From NCBI RefSeq assembly GCF_008831285.2, contig NC_045144.1, forward strand, positions 5,538,575-5,602,574: a stretch of DNA of 64,000 nt, given 5' to 3'. Made by a program: the position numbers and the translations under genes. The DNA comes from Nymphaea colorata. Its lineage: Eukaryota; Streptophyta; Magnoliopsida; Nymphaeales; Nymphaeaceae. Within the stretch, counting starts at the first letter, position 1. The number at the start of each line of letters is the position of its first letter. A model generated the notes under the pieces. That model did not search any database, was not told the DNA's origin, and saw only the letters and a list, made by a program, of their open reading frames with translations. Shown here in pieces: positions 24,653 to 39,600 of this stretch.

Positions 24653-27600
24653 GTAGTTACATGATTCTTGTGGCTTCCTTATCCGTCCTTAAGTTCTTAT
24701 ATTTCTCTTCTAATATTTATCGTTACAGTAAATTTCCAGGCAAAGTTGACAATCGTGGTCTTTTTAGGCTTCCAGTATCTGCAAGCGGGGTAAGAATGAG
24801 TGAAATTTTGTAAGGTCAATGTTTTCCTCCATCTCTTTTCTAAGAGGCATGCCATGTTCTTGACTTATCATTAACAGGGAGATTCAAAAGATGGTCTGAC
24901 CGATGCCCTCCTTGAAGGGAATGGAGAGGGTTTATCCACTGGCAATGGAGAACCAGTGGAATTTAGTTACGATAATTCATCAGCAACAAGGTTTGCTTTG
25001 GCAGAAGCCAAAGCCAGACAACAAGAGGCTGAAAATGAGAGAGACCGGTTGATAGAAGAACTGGCTTTTTCAGAAGCTAAGCAACAGGAATATGCTGCTT
25101 CTCTACGTCATACTCAAGAAGTGGCAGTTTCGGAACTGGAAGCTGCTAAATCCATGTTCAATCAGAAGCTCCAGGAGTCATTTGATGACAAGTTTGCCTT
25201 GGAATCACAATTAATTCTCGCAAAACAGGATGCTGTTGAACTTGCACTTCAAGTGGAGAAGTTGGCAGAGATTGCTTTCCAGCAGGCTACCTCTCACATA
25301 TTAGCAGATGCTCAGCAGAGGGTGTCAGCTGCTGAAACATCTGCTGCAGAAGCAGCATATCATATAGAGGAACAGATCAGGGGTGCTGCTGAAGGAGCAA
25401 TTCTATCCATTGTTAAACAGTCAGAGGACACATTTAATAAGGTCATCTCAGTAACTGAAGAAGCCAGTCAGCAAGCAAAAAATGCTATAGCTGCACTCTC
25501 AGATGAGATTCGTGTTGTAGATGAGATTACATCTCTCCAATCTTTTAACTGGCAGTTGGAGAACACTGTTCGTGACCTCGAGAGTCAGCTATTAATTAGG
25601 CAAAATGAGGTTGAAAAACTGAAATCTGAACTGGAGAATGTTCAAGAGAAAGCAAGTGCAGCAGAGGTCCGTGCAAGTAATGCAGAGAGAGCGCTGATTG
25701 ATCTTCAGGAAACAACCAATAGAATGTCTTCACAACTAGAGGAGGAAATGAAGGCAGTGCTGGATAAAGTTAAGCGTGAAGCAGCAGGAAGGGAAAAGGC
25801 AATTGCAAAAGCATTCAAGCTGGAGCTGGAGAGTATCAAATCTGCTGTTGATGCAGCAAAAATGGCTATACAAGTGAAAGATGAAGCCTATGCACGAAGA
25901 TGTGCAGCTCTTGAACGGTCATTGAGGACATCTGAGGCGGCCCTAAATGTCTGGAGACAGAGGGCTGAATCGGCTGAATCAATGTTACAGGAGGGTGGAG
26001 CCCTAGATCAAAGTGAAGACATGGCCTTTATGGCTAATGGTGGAAGAATAGATCTCTTGGCTGATGGTGATTCTGAAAAATGGAAGCTTCTAGCTGACGG
26101 TCCTCGAAGAGAGATACCTGATTATATGGCTCGCAGAATTAGGTCTTTACTGCCAAGGTTTCCTCCTCGTAAAGTGCATTCTGAAGTATTGGCAACTGAT
26201 TATCCAGTGTTGAGCTTGCCTAAGGCTGATGAAGTGTGGTCCATTGTTCAAGAAAAGCCAAAGCAGGATGATCTTCTTATCAAGCATGTCGCTGAGAAGG
26301 AAGCCATAGAGAAGCAACGCAAGACACTAGAGCGTGCTTTGCGCCGCAGAACAATTAAAAGACGACTACCTGAAGAGACAAAATTAGGTTAGCTTACTTT
26401 TGTTGCCTTACCACTAAAAGATGCTTATTTTTATCACAGTTCTTGCTTTTCCTTTATAACTATTCTAATGCAATTTTACTAATTGTTTCCCTCTGTTAAT
26501 GCATAATGCAGAGCCTGGAACCGGCACAGGACGTGAGATAGTGGTAACTCCTTTTCTTAACAGTGCCAAATTGCATAAAAGAAATGCTTGAACAAGAAAG
26601 TACCTGATTTTTATTGCAGTAGTAGATGAACTTTAATGGATATAACTGACATTAGGTGATTATTATTATGTTCCATTGCTTGGTTAATGCACCTGAAAGT
26701 ACTTTCGACTGCCATGGTCGCAATCTGTGCAGTTGTATTGATTTGAAAAATCCAAGTTCCATCAAAATTTTGTATCTGTCGGTTTGTTGCAGAGATAAAC
26801 AGTACTTTCACGTATGGTTGATGGGGTGGTAGGCAAAGTCCAATAAGGCTCCATTAGGGAGCTAGAAAATAGAGGATATGAGGATTTTATGTGCTTTTAA
26901 AGAGCATTTAAGTCCTCCCACCAAATTTACTTCTCTGTCTGTTGGCATGGCTGTGCATACATATCTGTCAAATGCACATATCCTTCATGTGTCTCTAAGA
27001 TTTAGTCTTGTGTCTCTAAGATTTAGTCTAGTGTAGTATCTGACCAACATGCAGAATGAACTGAACATGGGTTCTTCAGTTCCAATGTGTTCTACATGGA
27101 CATAGAAGACAGGCTGCCATGCCCGAGCTCTTGCAACATTGGTGCATCTTTTAGTATTCTATGTTATATATATTTTATACTCTGATTCAATGGCATGCAT
27201 TCCTTTATTCCCCTTTATTCTGTGTTCATGTAAGCTTCTTACACACACACACACACACACACATACGTACATACACACATATGTTAAACATATGTATGTA
27301 TATATACTTGTATGCAGTTATATATATGTATGTGTGTATAGCTATATATAATCGCCGAACCATGTTTGCATTGATTCACTTGTGTGGTTCATCTCATCTC
27401 AACTTGAGCTAGATGAACTAAAACCATGTCAGCTTGCCTGACACAAGAAACTGTAGCAACACACCAAATGTTGCACTCATGATCTGAAATTTACCTTAAT
27501 AAACATAAAGCAAGCCATCTGAATTAACTTAGTTCTCATAACTGCTTTGCTCTTTTATGGGAATCTGACATAGTGATGCGTTTCTCTAAAGTCGAAAGCA

Positions 27601-30600
27601 AGCCTTTAAACTGGTGTTTCTAGGTAACACGAGCTGCTTTTGACGGTCAAATTGCCAGCTAGATGAAGCTTTGATTAGGATGTAGATAAATAAATAGAAG
27701 GTAAGAAACCATGTATATAAGACATGCTTAGGAAAATTACAACTGTTATCTCAAACTTATTTTGAAGTTGCATCTCTAAGAGTCTGACCCACTAGCAATA
27801 CCTCAAAGATTACATTAAGAATAGGACTTATTGTACCTCTAAATGATGTTCCAATGAAGGTAGAGACATGTAGGTGACAACAGTATAATATGTTGCTTGC
27901 AGTCCATATGTTGGGATTTTTAGTGTAAACTGTTTGGCAACCTTCCTGTTGTTTGATATGGTTCACTTGCTGCTAGTTAAAGGAGAAATTTTTTTGGAAT
28001 AATTAGATCCACAAGTGGTCAAAGAATTGATGTCAAGATGGATTATGTGATTTATATGTTCACTCAATTATTTAGCAAGTTTATGTTGTGTAGCACATCA
28101 TGCATGACTTTTTTTTTTTCAATTGCAACTCATTCACTGCGGAAATCAATGAATAGCAGCGTGATGCTGGGACATGTCATTGTTCAACCTTTGGGTTTGG
28201 AAGTGGACTCGTTCAAGAAGTTGATACATGGCTTATAACCCGTTTATAAATAATCAGCATATATGCCAAGATACTCATGGTAATATTCTCCTGTTATAAC
28301 TAAGCCAGCCACATTTAAGATTCATTCAACTGATACCAGCTAAATAGAACTAGATTTCTCAAGTCACATCTAATTCTTATGTCCTATTCTTGGTTTAATG
28401 AGTTTGTTTGGAAGTCTCAAGGATGGTAGTGGTCCTTGTAGTTCTTGAGTTGACCATGCACACCTGAAAGCCTATGTAAATTTTGGTGCTTCTAAATAGT
28501 AGAAGCATTTCTGCTGCATGTGCAGGTGCATCATTTTATACTTGAGAAGCAAAATGTCTCTAGTTGGATGTGGCTGGTACTTTGAATGCTGTTAACATGT
28601 AATTGGCTATGGCCAACAAGGAACCCATCTTCAATTTTGTCCAAAAACAAACAAACAGAACATTTGTTTGAGGGAGAAATTTTTATCTTTTCTTTTTTAT
28701 TCTGCTTGTCCTTCTTCTTTCTACTTCTGTTTCTTCTTCTTCTTCTTCTTCTTTTTATGTTTTTGGTTACTCCTCTTTCTTCTTCTTCTATGCTTCTTAG
28801 CATGTCAAGGATATCTTTGGGTCTTAGATCTGACAAATTTCTGGATAATTTCTGGATCTAATTGTTTGAGTGAATTGTGATACTTGTTAGATTTTCTTAT
28901 GTATTTGCTTTTAGCTCTCTCTCTCTCTCTCTCTCTCCCCCCCCTTACATGTAAGTGTGTGCACACTGCCCGATGCATGTTTAATCACAATGCAAAAATC
29001 AGGAAAATAGAGAAACATAAAAAAAACGGAAAAAATTAGAAAAAATAAGAATAATTCAGAAAAAATTTATTTGAGATAAAAAATTCATCAGACATAAAAA
29101 ACATTCATGGTTCACTATTTACAATTCATAATATAACATCACATTAAAAAATGACAAAAGAGATTCAAAGTAACATAATAGGCATCCACAAAGTTTAAAT
29201 TTAAGGACATAAAGAACATTCATGGTTCAGTATTTACGAGCCATAATATAACATCACATTAAAAAATGACAAAAGAGATTCAAAGTAACATAATAGGCAT
29301 CCATAGAGTTTAAATTTAAGCTTAAAGTATTTTAGATTATATCACAAGTTCACAACATCATTCACTGCCAAGTGCCAAGTATCATGATTATCATCAATCA
29401 ATTCGATAATCATCATCATTTTCATCTTTACCCTCATCTTCATTCTGATTTGATTGTTAATTACTTTAATGCCTTCAAACAGAATGTCCTTACCAAAATA
29501 TGCAGACTCTCCTTCTTCACCAATCACCAAATTCTACTACTCTTTTAATGTTTAGAAATTCAAGATTATCCTCATCAAGTATGATGGCTGGTTCTTCTTT
29601 AACCCAACAATCTAATACATCAAAATTGTCTAGGCTGATGGGATCAAATTGAGTATGATGCTTTTAATTACCTAAAGTTCAATTAAATAAAAATTAATAA
29701 ATTGTTAAAAATATATATTATAATATGCAAAATAAATGTATTTCTTTGTCTCAACTTCATATTGTATCAAACAAAGAAATGTCATTCAACCTTTTATGTT
29801 CCAGCCTATTTCTTTTCTTCACTCCAATTTCTTTATCCAGTGGGCACTGCAGGTCTGGCTGAGTATTTCGACTGCAAACTTTTTAAGTTTTAGGCAATCA
29901 ATCGCAAACCTACTCCTCCACAAATCTAAACAACAAATGAAAAATAAATATTATGAAAACAACAAACAAATAACAAGCAAAATGTAGATAAAATCTATGT
30001 CTTGCTATATCTTTCCCTATGTTACCATAAGTAGGTATCATATTCGTTGATCAACATGTGGACAACATCTTGTTCTTTACGATCACTAAGTAGTACTTCA
30101 GTGCGGTCCCAACATACATGCTCGACCTGTCCATCATTTTTAAAAGTGGGGAGAAATCTAATAGCAGGATTTAAATAGTAGGCTGCTGCATGAAGTGGTT
30201 GATGAAGTTGTCATGACTACATTTCATCTATAATCCTCCATATAGGCATGTACAACTTGTTTTCTCTTGAGGTTGTCTCTAGTATTTTTTTTTTCTCCAT
30301 TCATAGCTTCATACAAATATCTTATGGAAAACCTATCTTCAATATAAAGTATGAACCAATCTAAGGACTTTCACTAGAGATACATAGATCTTCGATAAGT
30401 TGGTGCATGATTTGAAAAATTCAATGCTGAATATAGTACCTACAATTCGCATGACCATTCTTTGTAGGTATGTGGATATGAAGCCTATTCATGCTGGAAG
30501 AAATCTGCTTGAGAGTATTTCTCTGTTTGACTGTACCTTGCACAGTACAAACATTTGTGGCTAACCTTGTTTGTGCAGGTCAAACCAATTCAGCCCCATT

Positions 30601-33600
30601 TGTGATTTTTTTTATCAAATTCAAAACATAAGCATGATTGTAAAATAAACTTCATGATCTCTTGGCATCTTTCAATAGTTGATATCATGTCATCTCTTTC
30701 ACCAATATCCTGAAGCATTAGATTTATACAGTGAGCAATATATGGGCTCCAATAGAATGTCCTATATCGTGCTGCTAAGTTTCTAACACCTATTGCTTTA
30801 TAATTTGCTGCATTATTTGTAATAAAGTATACAATATTTTCAGGCCCAACTTCTTTTACAAATTCATAAAAAATACTACACAAAACATCAACATTCGTAG
30901 GAGTATCAAACAAATCAATAGATTTTAATAACATCTTGGTACCTAAGAGGCAGTACACGAGGAAGTATACCAATGTTCTATTCTCAATATCTGTCTAACC
31001 GTCTGCCATTACACTGCATCGTGTGTCCTTACAGCTTATTTTTAGTTCATCACAATATGCCTTCATAGCTTTAATTGTGACATTAAAAATTTTACCTTTC
31101 ACCATATGAGAAGAGGACGTTTTATACCTTCAGCCTATAAAAGTGATCTCATCTACCGTAGACTAAAAATGGAAAGAGGTAGGTGTATTAAAGGGAATGC
31201 ATATATCGTAAACTACATCCCTATGGCATTGTTTGCCACTTTGCCTGCTCGGCAATGTCCTTTGAATACATGGCTGCATGAATCTCAGCCTGAGCACCTG
31301 GAGCATTATAAGTAGTGAAAAAATTCTTGATCGAGCTGTATCCAGCACTTGACTTCCCAATAGGTACTCTACCACTAGTTCCACCACTAAGACCATGACT
31401 CTTGCTATGTCCTCTTGCAGTTGTAGCTGCGCCTCTTCTCTTTCTACCTAAAGAATTGCCTCTATTCATGATGCATTTCCCTTTATCTATTCTCAAACTG
31501 GTACCAACTTCCTCTTCTTTGAGCTTAATGTTTCCATTTTTGCTTTCGTTCTCTTGAATTTTCATAAGACTTCCCATTTCCTATCCCAAAATCATTCATT
31601 TCTTTTTCAATCTGATTTATTTTAAATTATTAATCATTTCTAGACACTAGTGTTTGACATATGGTGGTAATGGATTCTTTGAAAAATCATTACGTTTAGT
31701 TAGCCACATTTATGTGGTGCTGAAAGCGAGATATTCTTCTCAATATCACTTGCTCATAATAGTTATAACTTATAACGGACTGTTAGTTGATCATTCAGAT
31801 TTTAGGGTCACCCTTGTATACTATTGCCATGCAGGATCGATACTTATATCTTCATAAAACAAGCAAAAACCGACGATTAACTGTAGAAGATGAGGGAAAT
31901 CAATGGTGAAAATGATAGCCTTAAACCTTTTATATTAGAAATGCAAAAATACTCTTTCTCCAAAGAAGAATCAGACTTCCATTGGCCCCACAAGCAGACC
32001 TTCTTATCCACCGGAGATTTCTCTCCTAAATCGAAAATTTCTCCCACAAATAGGTGATTTTTTCTCGAAAACTAGAAAAGCCCCCTAGCTATGTTTAGAA
32101 TGAAAGGGGGGAAGGGGGGCTGTTTGAAAAAAAATCACGAAAAAGGACATTTTTTTTTTTTGTTTTAACCTCATATCATACTATATAGGGGTGTATCGGC
32201 TGTATCTCATGATACAGCCGGTAAACCTATGACTATGATACAAAAGAAATTTGTATATTGTAGGCATATCGTATAAGTTTCTGACACCTATATGATATGT
32301 ATAGTATGATACACATCCATGTTGCACAATACATATAACATTGATGTACATGTCTGCCATGTCATTGTGTGCATATCTATGCTCCTATATATAGATATGT
32401 AGGAGAATTCTATGCTGTTGTGTGCTGGATGTTGCTGGATGACTAAAATTTAGAAATTTATTGCTAAAAGCAACATGAATTGTTGATAAAAGCAGTTCAT
32501 AAATCTTCACTAATGCTCATGTAATGGTTGTTTTTTAGTTACAAATTTTTAATTTTTAGTCATTTGGCAATATCCGACACACAAATAGCATAGAACCCCC
32601 CTATGCGTGTATATGTATAAGATGCATTCAATAAAGCTGATTATACACACAATATTGTTAAATAGTTTCTTGTTTTTCATTTTTCATAAATTTGATGCTG
32701 TATGTGATCTGTAACAATATGATAGGGTGCATAGTATAAGGTTTGTTGGTTCGGCTAATAGTTAGAAACATAACATTACATGAAAAGCATAATAGTTTTT
32801 TTTTTTTTTAAAAAAAATGAAAAATTACACAAGAAAAAGGTATAAAAAATGTTCCATATGGAAAAACATGAATTGCATAAGCACAAGTTATATAAAAGTT
32901 TAACAAGATACAAAAAATAAAACACCAATTAGTAAAAATCAGATTCAGATTCCACTTAAACAATGCACATCTACTAAAATCCCTAATAACAAAACTCTTA
33001 GACTTAGGGTGTCCTTGCTTAATTTATATTGAAGATTTGAGGTGATCTAAGATCATCCTAGGATTTTAGATCCTTGATTAGCGTGGATATGGAATCCTAT
33101 GTTTGAAATATGCAAGGATTACAACTTGAATTTGTAAAACTCAAACCTTGAAATCCATATACCAGAACCCTTTCTCCTTAGACTTGAGATCCATGGTTTT
33201 GAGGAATACTGCTGATCTTAAATCGATGGTTCTCAAATATATAATTTGCTAGAACCATTGATTAACGTGAGCCCCTTGTTAAACCAGAGGTTTGGACTAT
33301 AAGTTGTGGGGTAATCGAACATTCCCTTATAGGCTTTGATTAATCAAAGTACGAGAAAATATATATCAACTGCAAAGACTTCTTCACTAGGATTTTTGTT
33401 CTGCTAGTTTTTCCTATTTCACATGGTTTTCCTGCTCCATTAAGTTCCTTTTTATGTGTTGGAACTGTTGATACTTGGTTGTATTGTTGTTATTGGTGCA
33501 ACATTCTATCTTCTGAATTAAGACTATCAAATCACGTAGTTTAACGCATAGTAAGTCTCGTTCTTCAAGATTAGGAACAAAATCTTCGCCCATGCAAATA

Positions 33601-36600
33601 TAATTTTCAATTACAATACTTGTGCTTCTCGTGATCTATGATTGCAGATCATATAATTGCAAAATTACAAATCATATGATTACAGCAAGGGTAACTTTAT
33701 TTCATGGTTGAAATAATCTCCCACAGAAAAATGAATAGAAGCCCTCTGTCTTCAATGCAAAATCGATGGATACAAATTTGGCCTCAAATCAATGTTTTCC
33801 TATGCAAAATGACAGTCATTCCCCTCTAAAACCCTTAAGGGTGTCTAAAGAGTCATGTATGGAGGAGTTTTCAAACTAAAAAATCCAACGTCCCCTTAAA
33901 TTTCTGTTGAAAGCATATGATTTGATATAAGCCATAACGAAATACAACATGGTATGATAAGTCATAAAAGTGCTCTTGAAGAATACGAAATGCATCCTTG
34001 CCCCCTTGGTGTTCTTTGTTTGATAGAGCACTCATTTTCAGGAATGCTGCCCTTATGAGAACCATTCAATCAAGCAAGCTCCTATTTTCTCAGGCCTGAT
34101 GACCACATTTACCATCATGTTGGTCAAAACACAAATTGAATTATGAGATACAAACTAGACTGCATGTAAAATAATAAAATATGTAACCATGATGATGATA
34201 TGTGCATGTGTCTGTGTGCGAGCGCAGATTAGTTCAAAACTTCAAATTTATTTTCTTGTCCTAAATTTCTAGTTCGTATGCTTGTGATCCCTTGCTGTAA
34301 AATTCATATTTGTGCAAATTGTTCCAGCAAGGTTCCTTTTCCCTTCTAATGATTTTCTTGTGAATGCAGTTTCAAGGTTTCAATTGGGAAAGCTGGAGGA
34401 GAGAATGGTACAAGGAGCTTGCTGTTAAAGCTGCTGATTTATCACAAAGTGGAATAACAGCAGTTTGGTTTCCCCCACCAACAGAATCTGTTGCTCCTCA
34501 AGGTTTAGACATTACTCCAGGCATTTCCATTTTGTTTGTATTGTTCCACTGGATCCAATTGCTTGCCTGAGGCAGATAAAGTGGCTCTGTAACATGTATT
34601 TTCCTTCATAAAAATGTTTAGCTTTAATGCATAAAAGAAAAGGAGACCCAACGAACCTCACGAGCAAGGATAGTCTCTCAAGACTCATAGGATCTCAATG
34701 GACTCTCTTAACAAAAGCAGGATGATTAAATACACCAAATTAATAATGGTGAAATTCTTTACTAGTATACCCACAATCACTTGTCAAAATGTGATACTAA
34801 AACATGAGGCTTCTATTTACTTATGGGCACAACATACTCAACCATTTTGTAATTGGAGTGCGCAACAACTACATGCTTGAATGACTAAAACAATATCCAT
34901 AAAGGTGTCCATAAGAAATAAACTGTACAAATAGAACACGAGAAAAACCAAGAGCGTAACTATTTTATTTCATATATTATATTGATATATACCAATTTAT
35001 TATAGTAATACACACCACAGTCATAGATACCTTCAACAATTTTAAAATATCCCATTATTACTATCTTGAACTCAGCAGATGATGTCAACAAAATATCCCC
35101 ATGTTTTTCAAAATATACCAAGATAAAAAATTGACATATTATCATAACATTATCCTAAGATGTCCCAGACATCTTCCTAAGTTCCTCATGAATTTTTCAT
35201 CCTTTTGGAGCATGTGATTTTTTTCATTTCGTTTCTTTTACGTTTTGGAAAGTTACTCTATTTCTTTGTATATTTTTGCAGGAAAGATATTGAAAAACTA
35301 TGATCTCATAACTTTTTCCTTTCTCCTTTATAGCTTTTAAGTTTAAAGCTTGTTTGATTTTCACAATATTTTCCCGAGAAACCCACATATGGAAGACTCC
35401 CCAAAAAGCTTGTTGTGCATTTGTTGTTAATATTGGTGACTATGCTACATACTCATACCTGTGCATGTATGTGCGTAGATGTCAAATACACATAAGTTCA
35501 ACCCCTTTGAAGCTTATGGTGTGACCACTGAAAGTTAGCCAAAAGAGACACAACCTTGGGAGTGTATGTAATTTGGTGAAAAATCTGCAAAACTAATGAC
35601 ACATGCAAAATATAAGATATTTGATGATTCTTGGCATAAGTATCTATAACAATACAATTTACTAGCTATTGGAGAAAAGAAAACTAAAAGCAAGGGAAAA
35701 ATTTCTTACATCATATTCCATTTTTTAGTACAAATATAATACGTATGCCTCATACAGATATGAGTATATACATATGCACATTGTCACATATATCATGTTT
35801 TTACCAAAAAAGACATGGTACTAACGTTAAAAAGGGAAAAGACAAAAAACTAGAAAAAATGTGTTCTTTCAAAAAGGTAAAAATTAATTTAATGCTCTTT
35901 TCTTCACATTTTTGCCCTTTTTTTTTTTTCTTTTTTTTGACATTAATATCATCATGGATTAAATTTGAAACTTAAATAAGTTATTTATCATCATTAGAAG
36001 ATTGTTTTTATCATCTTATATAGTTTATGTCTTCTTATTAGTTTTTCATTTATTTTATTTTTACATAATTTTTGGGGTTTTTTCTTTAAAAAAATTCCTG
36101 AATTTTCTTGATATTTTTCCAAGAAAAACAACTTTGCTGAAAAACACCTGAGCAAAACCTTGCCATTAAAAACCCGAGAACCAATGTGAGAATGCATATA
36201 CATATGCATGTGATAAAATATACATATCTTTACCTTTTCTGTTTTGATGTGGCAATGTTCATCTAATACCTTGCTTGTCCTTTGAGGAAGAAAGTACCAT
36301 GACTGCAATCAAAATAGTGATGAATTTTGCTTGTTTGTTCTTGATCTAAATGTTACATCTTATAAATATCTTCGGAATGGTTTATGTATGAACCAAATTT
36401 AGGGTGAAATTTTCAAATCTTCTTGGGCCTTATTACCACTTCCCTAAATCACATAGGTACGGGTATGGTTGGGGTACAGGTAGGGAGATATAAATACGAA
36501 CATAGCAACTTTATAAAGTGTGGATACAGTGGTACAGCAAGATAGGTATATCTATATCTGCAAAATAACACAAAAAAATCAAAATGAAAGCAACATTTAA

Positions 36601-39600
36601 AAAAACAAGTGATATAAAATAAAAATTACATGTAATGAACAATGACTCTAAATAAGAACAAAAACTGAGTTGAAAAAATTAAATCAAGTAAAATTAAGTA
36701 GTTTTGATCAGTTTCAATTTGAAAAGTACCCAAGTGTGCCCGAGTACCCACTTTGTGTATGGGTACGACAACACGGGTACATGGACCTTACTAAAGTACT
36801 CATGGGACTTAACCACTTCCTGATTCATAGCCAGCTTCTCTGTCTGTCAAATCAAAGCAAGCCATTAGATAAGTCAGAATCTGTAAAGTCTGGTTCTTAG
36901 GTGAGCTTTGCCTTGTATTGTTACTGATGGCATTTGGGCCATGTTGAAGCTTAGATCTGGTTTCCAATCACAAGTAGTCACGTTGGTAAACTGTTCATCC
37001 CGCGAGTTGTTATATATCTATATCTGCAAAATAACACAAAAAAATCAAAATGAAAGCAACATTTAAAAAAACAAGTGATACAAAATAAAAATTACATGTG
37101 ATGAACAATGACTCTAAAAGAGAACAAAAACTGAGTTGAAAAAGTTAAATCAAGTAAAATTAAGTAGTTTAACAGTTTCAATCTGAAAAGTACCCAAGTG
37201 TGCCCGACTATGTCACACGGGTACGGGTATGATAAGGGTACAGGTACGGGTACGGGCACGCGGATACGACAATTTTCAAAATTTTAGGATACGCGGACAC
37301 GGCGAATTTTATATTCTAAAAAATTAAAAAGGATAATAAAATAAAAAAATATTAAATTAATAATTCACTCTTACAATCTCATAAGTCATAAGAAAGGAAG
37401 TCTCAGATTCTCAAACAAAACATTGTTATCGCTAATCTCATAAGTCATAAGAAAGAAAGTCTCAAACAAAACAAAGAATGTCGGGTTAGTAAAGTGGTTC
37501 GGATCGGGTCTGACCCAGACCCGATCCAAAACGTATCCTGCTGTGTCCAAGTGTCGGTATCCAGGTGTCGGAGTCTCGACACCGGTACGTGGCCCATTTT
37601 GCCGTGTCCGTGTGACATAGGTGCCCGAGTACCCGCTTTGGGTATGGGTACGACAACACGGGTACATGGACCTTACTAAAGTACTCATGGGACTTAACCA
37701 CTTCCTGATTCATAGCCAGCTTCTCTATCTGTCAAATCAAAGCAAGCCATTAGATAAGTCAGAATCTGTAAAATCTGGTTCTTAGGTGAGCTTTGCCTTG
37801 TATTGTTAGTGATGTCATTTGGGCCATGCTGAAGCTTAGAGCTGGTTTCCAATCACAAGTAGTCATATTGGTAAACTGTTCATCCCACGAGTTGTTACTA
37901 ACAAGCTTAAATACTATGGTACGAGCATGTGAACATGTGTTTCTTACAGAAATTTTAACATCTCATTAGTGGAATGGCTTATGATTAATCACTATATATG
38001 TTATAAATGATGCTTATCTATACCTTGTCTTAGTTACTATTTTTGTTATCAAACTGAAACACTGCAAGTGTGGTTTTGTAACTTGTAACATGACACATAA
38101 ATCCTTTTTTCTGAAACTTGGCAACAAATAAGTAAATGACAGGGATTTATCATCGTGCCTGGGTATGGTTGCAACATTCTTTGAAGAAGGTAAAAAGTAG
38201 TAACCATGTTGGCATGTTCATTGCCATAAAGGACTGATGTTGCAATGAGAAGTTCTAAAGTAGTTTTATAATGCTCATGCTCCAACTGTGACCTTTTTGC
38301 CTGGTTAGTCGTAATTACTCAAGATTCATTTGCAGGTTACATGCCATCTGATCTTTACAACTTAAATTCAGCTTATGGTACTGTAGAAGACCTTCAACAT
38401 AGCATAGAAGAAATGCATGCTCAAGATCTTCTGGTATCAACTCATTTCCTATGTGATCTTTTTTTTTTTTCTTTTGGTTTTATTTGCCTGTTTATATTTT
38501 TTTTCAGGTTTCCCAATGTTTCATAATAAAAATCAACATTTTAAGGTAGTGAGGGTTCCCATTGTTAAGTCTGTACGCATCAATGTAAAGGGATCGGGTC
38601 TGGATCGGGTCTGTTCAGACCCGATCCACTTCGTTTTTATGTCTTCACGTCTAAGTGGTGGCACCTCTTGTAATTACTTCATGTTTTATTCCTCTTTTTG
38701 TTGTAACCTAATTAGGTTTATGTTTTAATAATAGAGATCAAGCATAGTGTGGCTGCATTGGCCGCCGGTTCTCTTACCTTCATTGCCTTCTTCTATTCTC
38801 TATTCTCCATCCTCCTTATTTTCAGACGGAGAGACGTGATTCGGTGATGTTTTAGTGAAGATTCTCACATGGTATCAGAGCCAGGTTACATCGTCCTCCG
38901 GTGAGTGATTTCTTCTTGGAGTATTCTGCCCTAAATCTTATTTTCTGCCGTGCTTGGAGTATTCTGCCCTAAATCTTATTTTCTACCGTGGTTATCCTCA
39001 AACTCTGTTTCTGCCCTTAATCCCACGATTTGCCCTAATTTCTGTTGCCCTAAATTCTGTTTTTTGCCCTAAGTCACACGGTTTGCCCTAATTTGCCCTA
39101 ATTTCTATCGTGACCTCTAAAATTCTGCCCAAATCGTCTGTTCTAATCCTCTTTTTCAATCATGGACCAGCCGGCTCCCTCTCTTCTATCCTCTAGTTTT
39201 CTCTCACAACTCATCTCTCAAAAACTGAACCATAGTAATTATTTGACTTGGAAACGCCAAATTGTCCCATTTATTAAGAGCCATAGACTGTATGGGCACA
39301 TCGATGGGACTACTCCAGCACCTCCAAAGTATGTTAACCGTGAAATAAAGAAGACAGTCGTGGGAGATAAAGGTGTTGGGGCCTCGGCTGGAAGTGAAAT
39401 CAGTTTTGAATATGAAACTCTTCCTGAGAGCAATCCCGAATATGAAGTTTGGCTGGCTCACGACCAGTCTCTTGTTGCTTATATCACTTCTACCTTGTCA
39501 GAAGAGGTATTGGGAGGTATTGATGATGATTTAACTGCCCTAGAGTTGTGGTCTACCCTTGCTACAACATATTCTCAAGTCTCGGAAGCACGTTTTCTAC

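Noticed and set aside
24956-26392. A stand-alone 478-residue coiled-coil protein starting at 24956 and stopping at 26392
   Set aside because: The first codon there is GTG inside an exon open from 24878, and the stop lies in intron 4 just after a good donor. The spliced model explains it better.
27139-27412. His-Thr and Tyr-rich frames
   Set aside because: Translation of the CA repeat and TATG-rich flank in intron 5.
28531-28880. Arg/Lys-rich and Phe/Leu-rich open frames
   Set aside because: Produced by the (TTC)n tract and flanking pyrimidine sequence.
29091-29320. A CRISPR-like or satellite array
   Set aside because: Only two long adjacent units without spacers, in a plant nuclear intron.
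34364-34570. A small protein starting at an apparent start codon at 34364
   Set aside because: It spans the exon 6 acceptor and reads into intron 6; only 34370-34502 is exon.
38341-38728. Open frames at 38341-38526 and 38417-38728
   Set aside because: The first is exon 7 plus intron; the second runs across the copia LTR and has a twin in the 3' LTR at 43442-43627.
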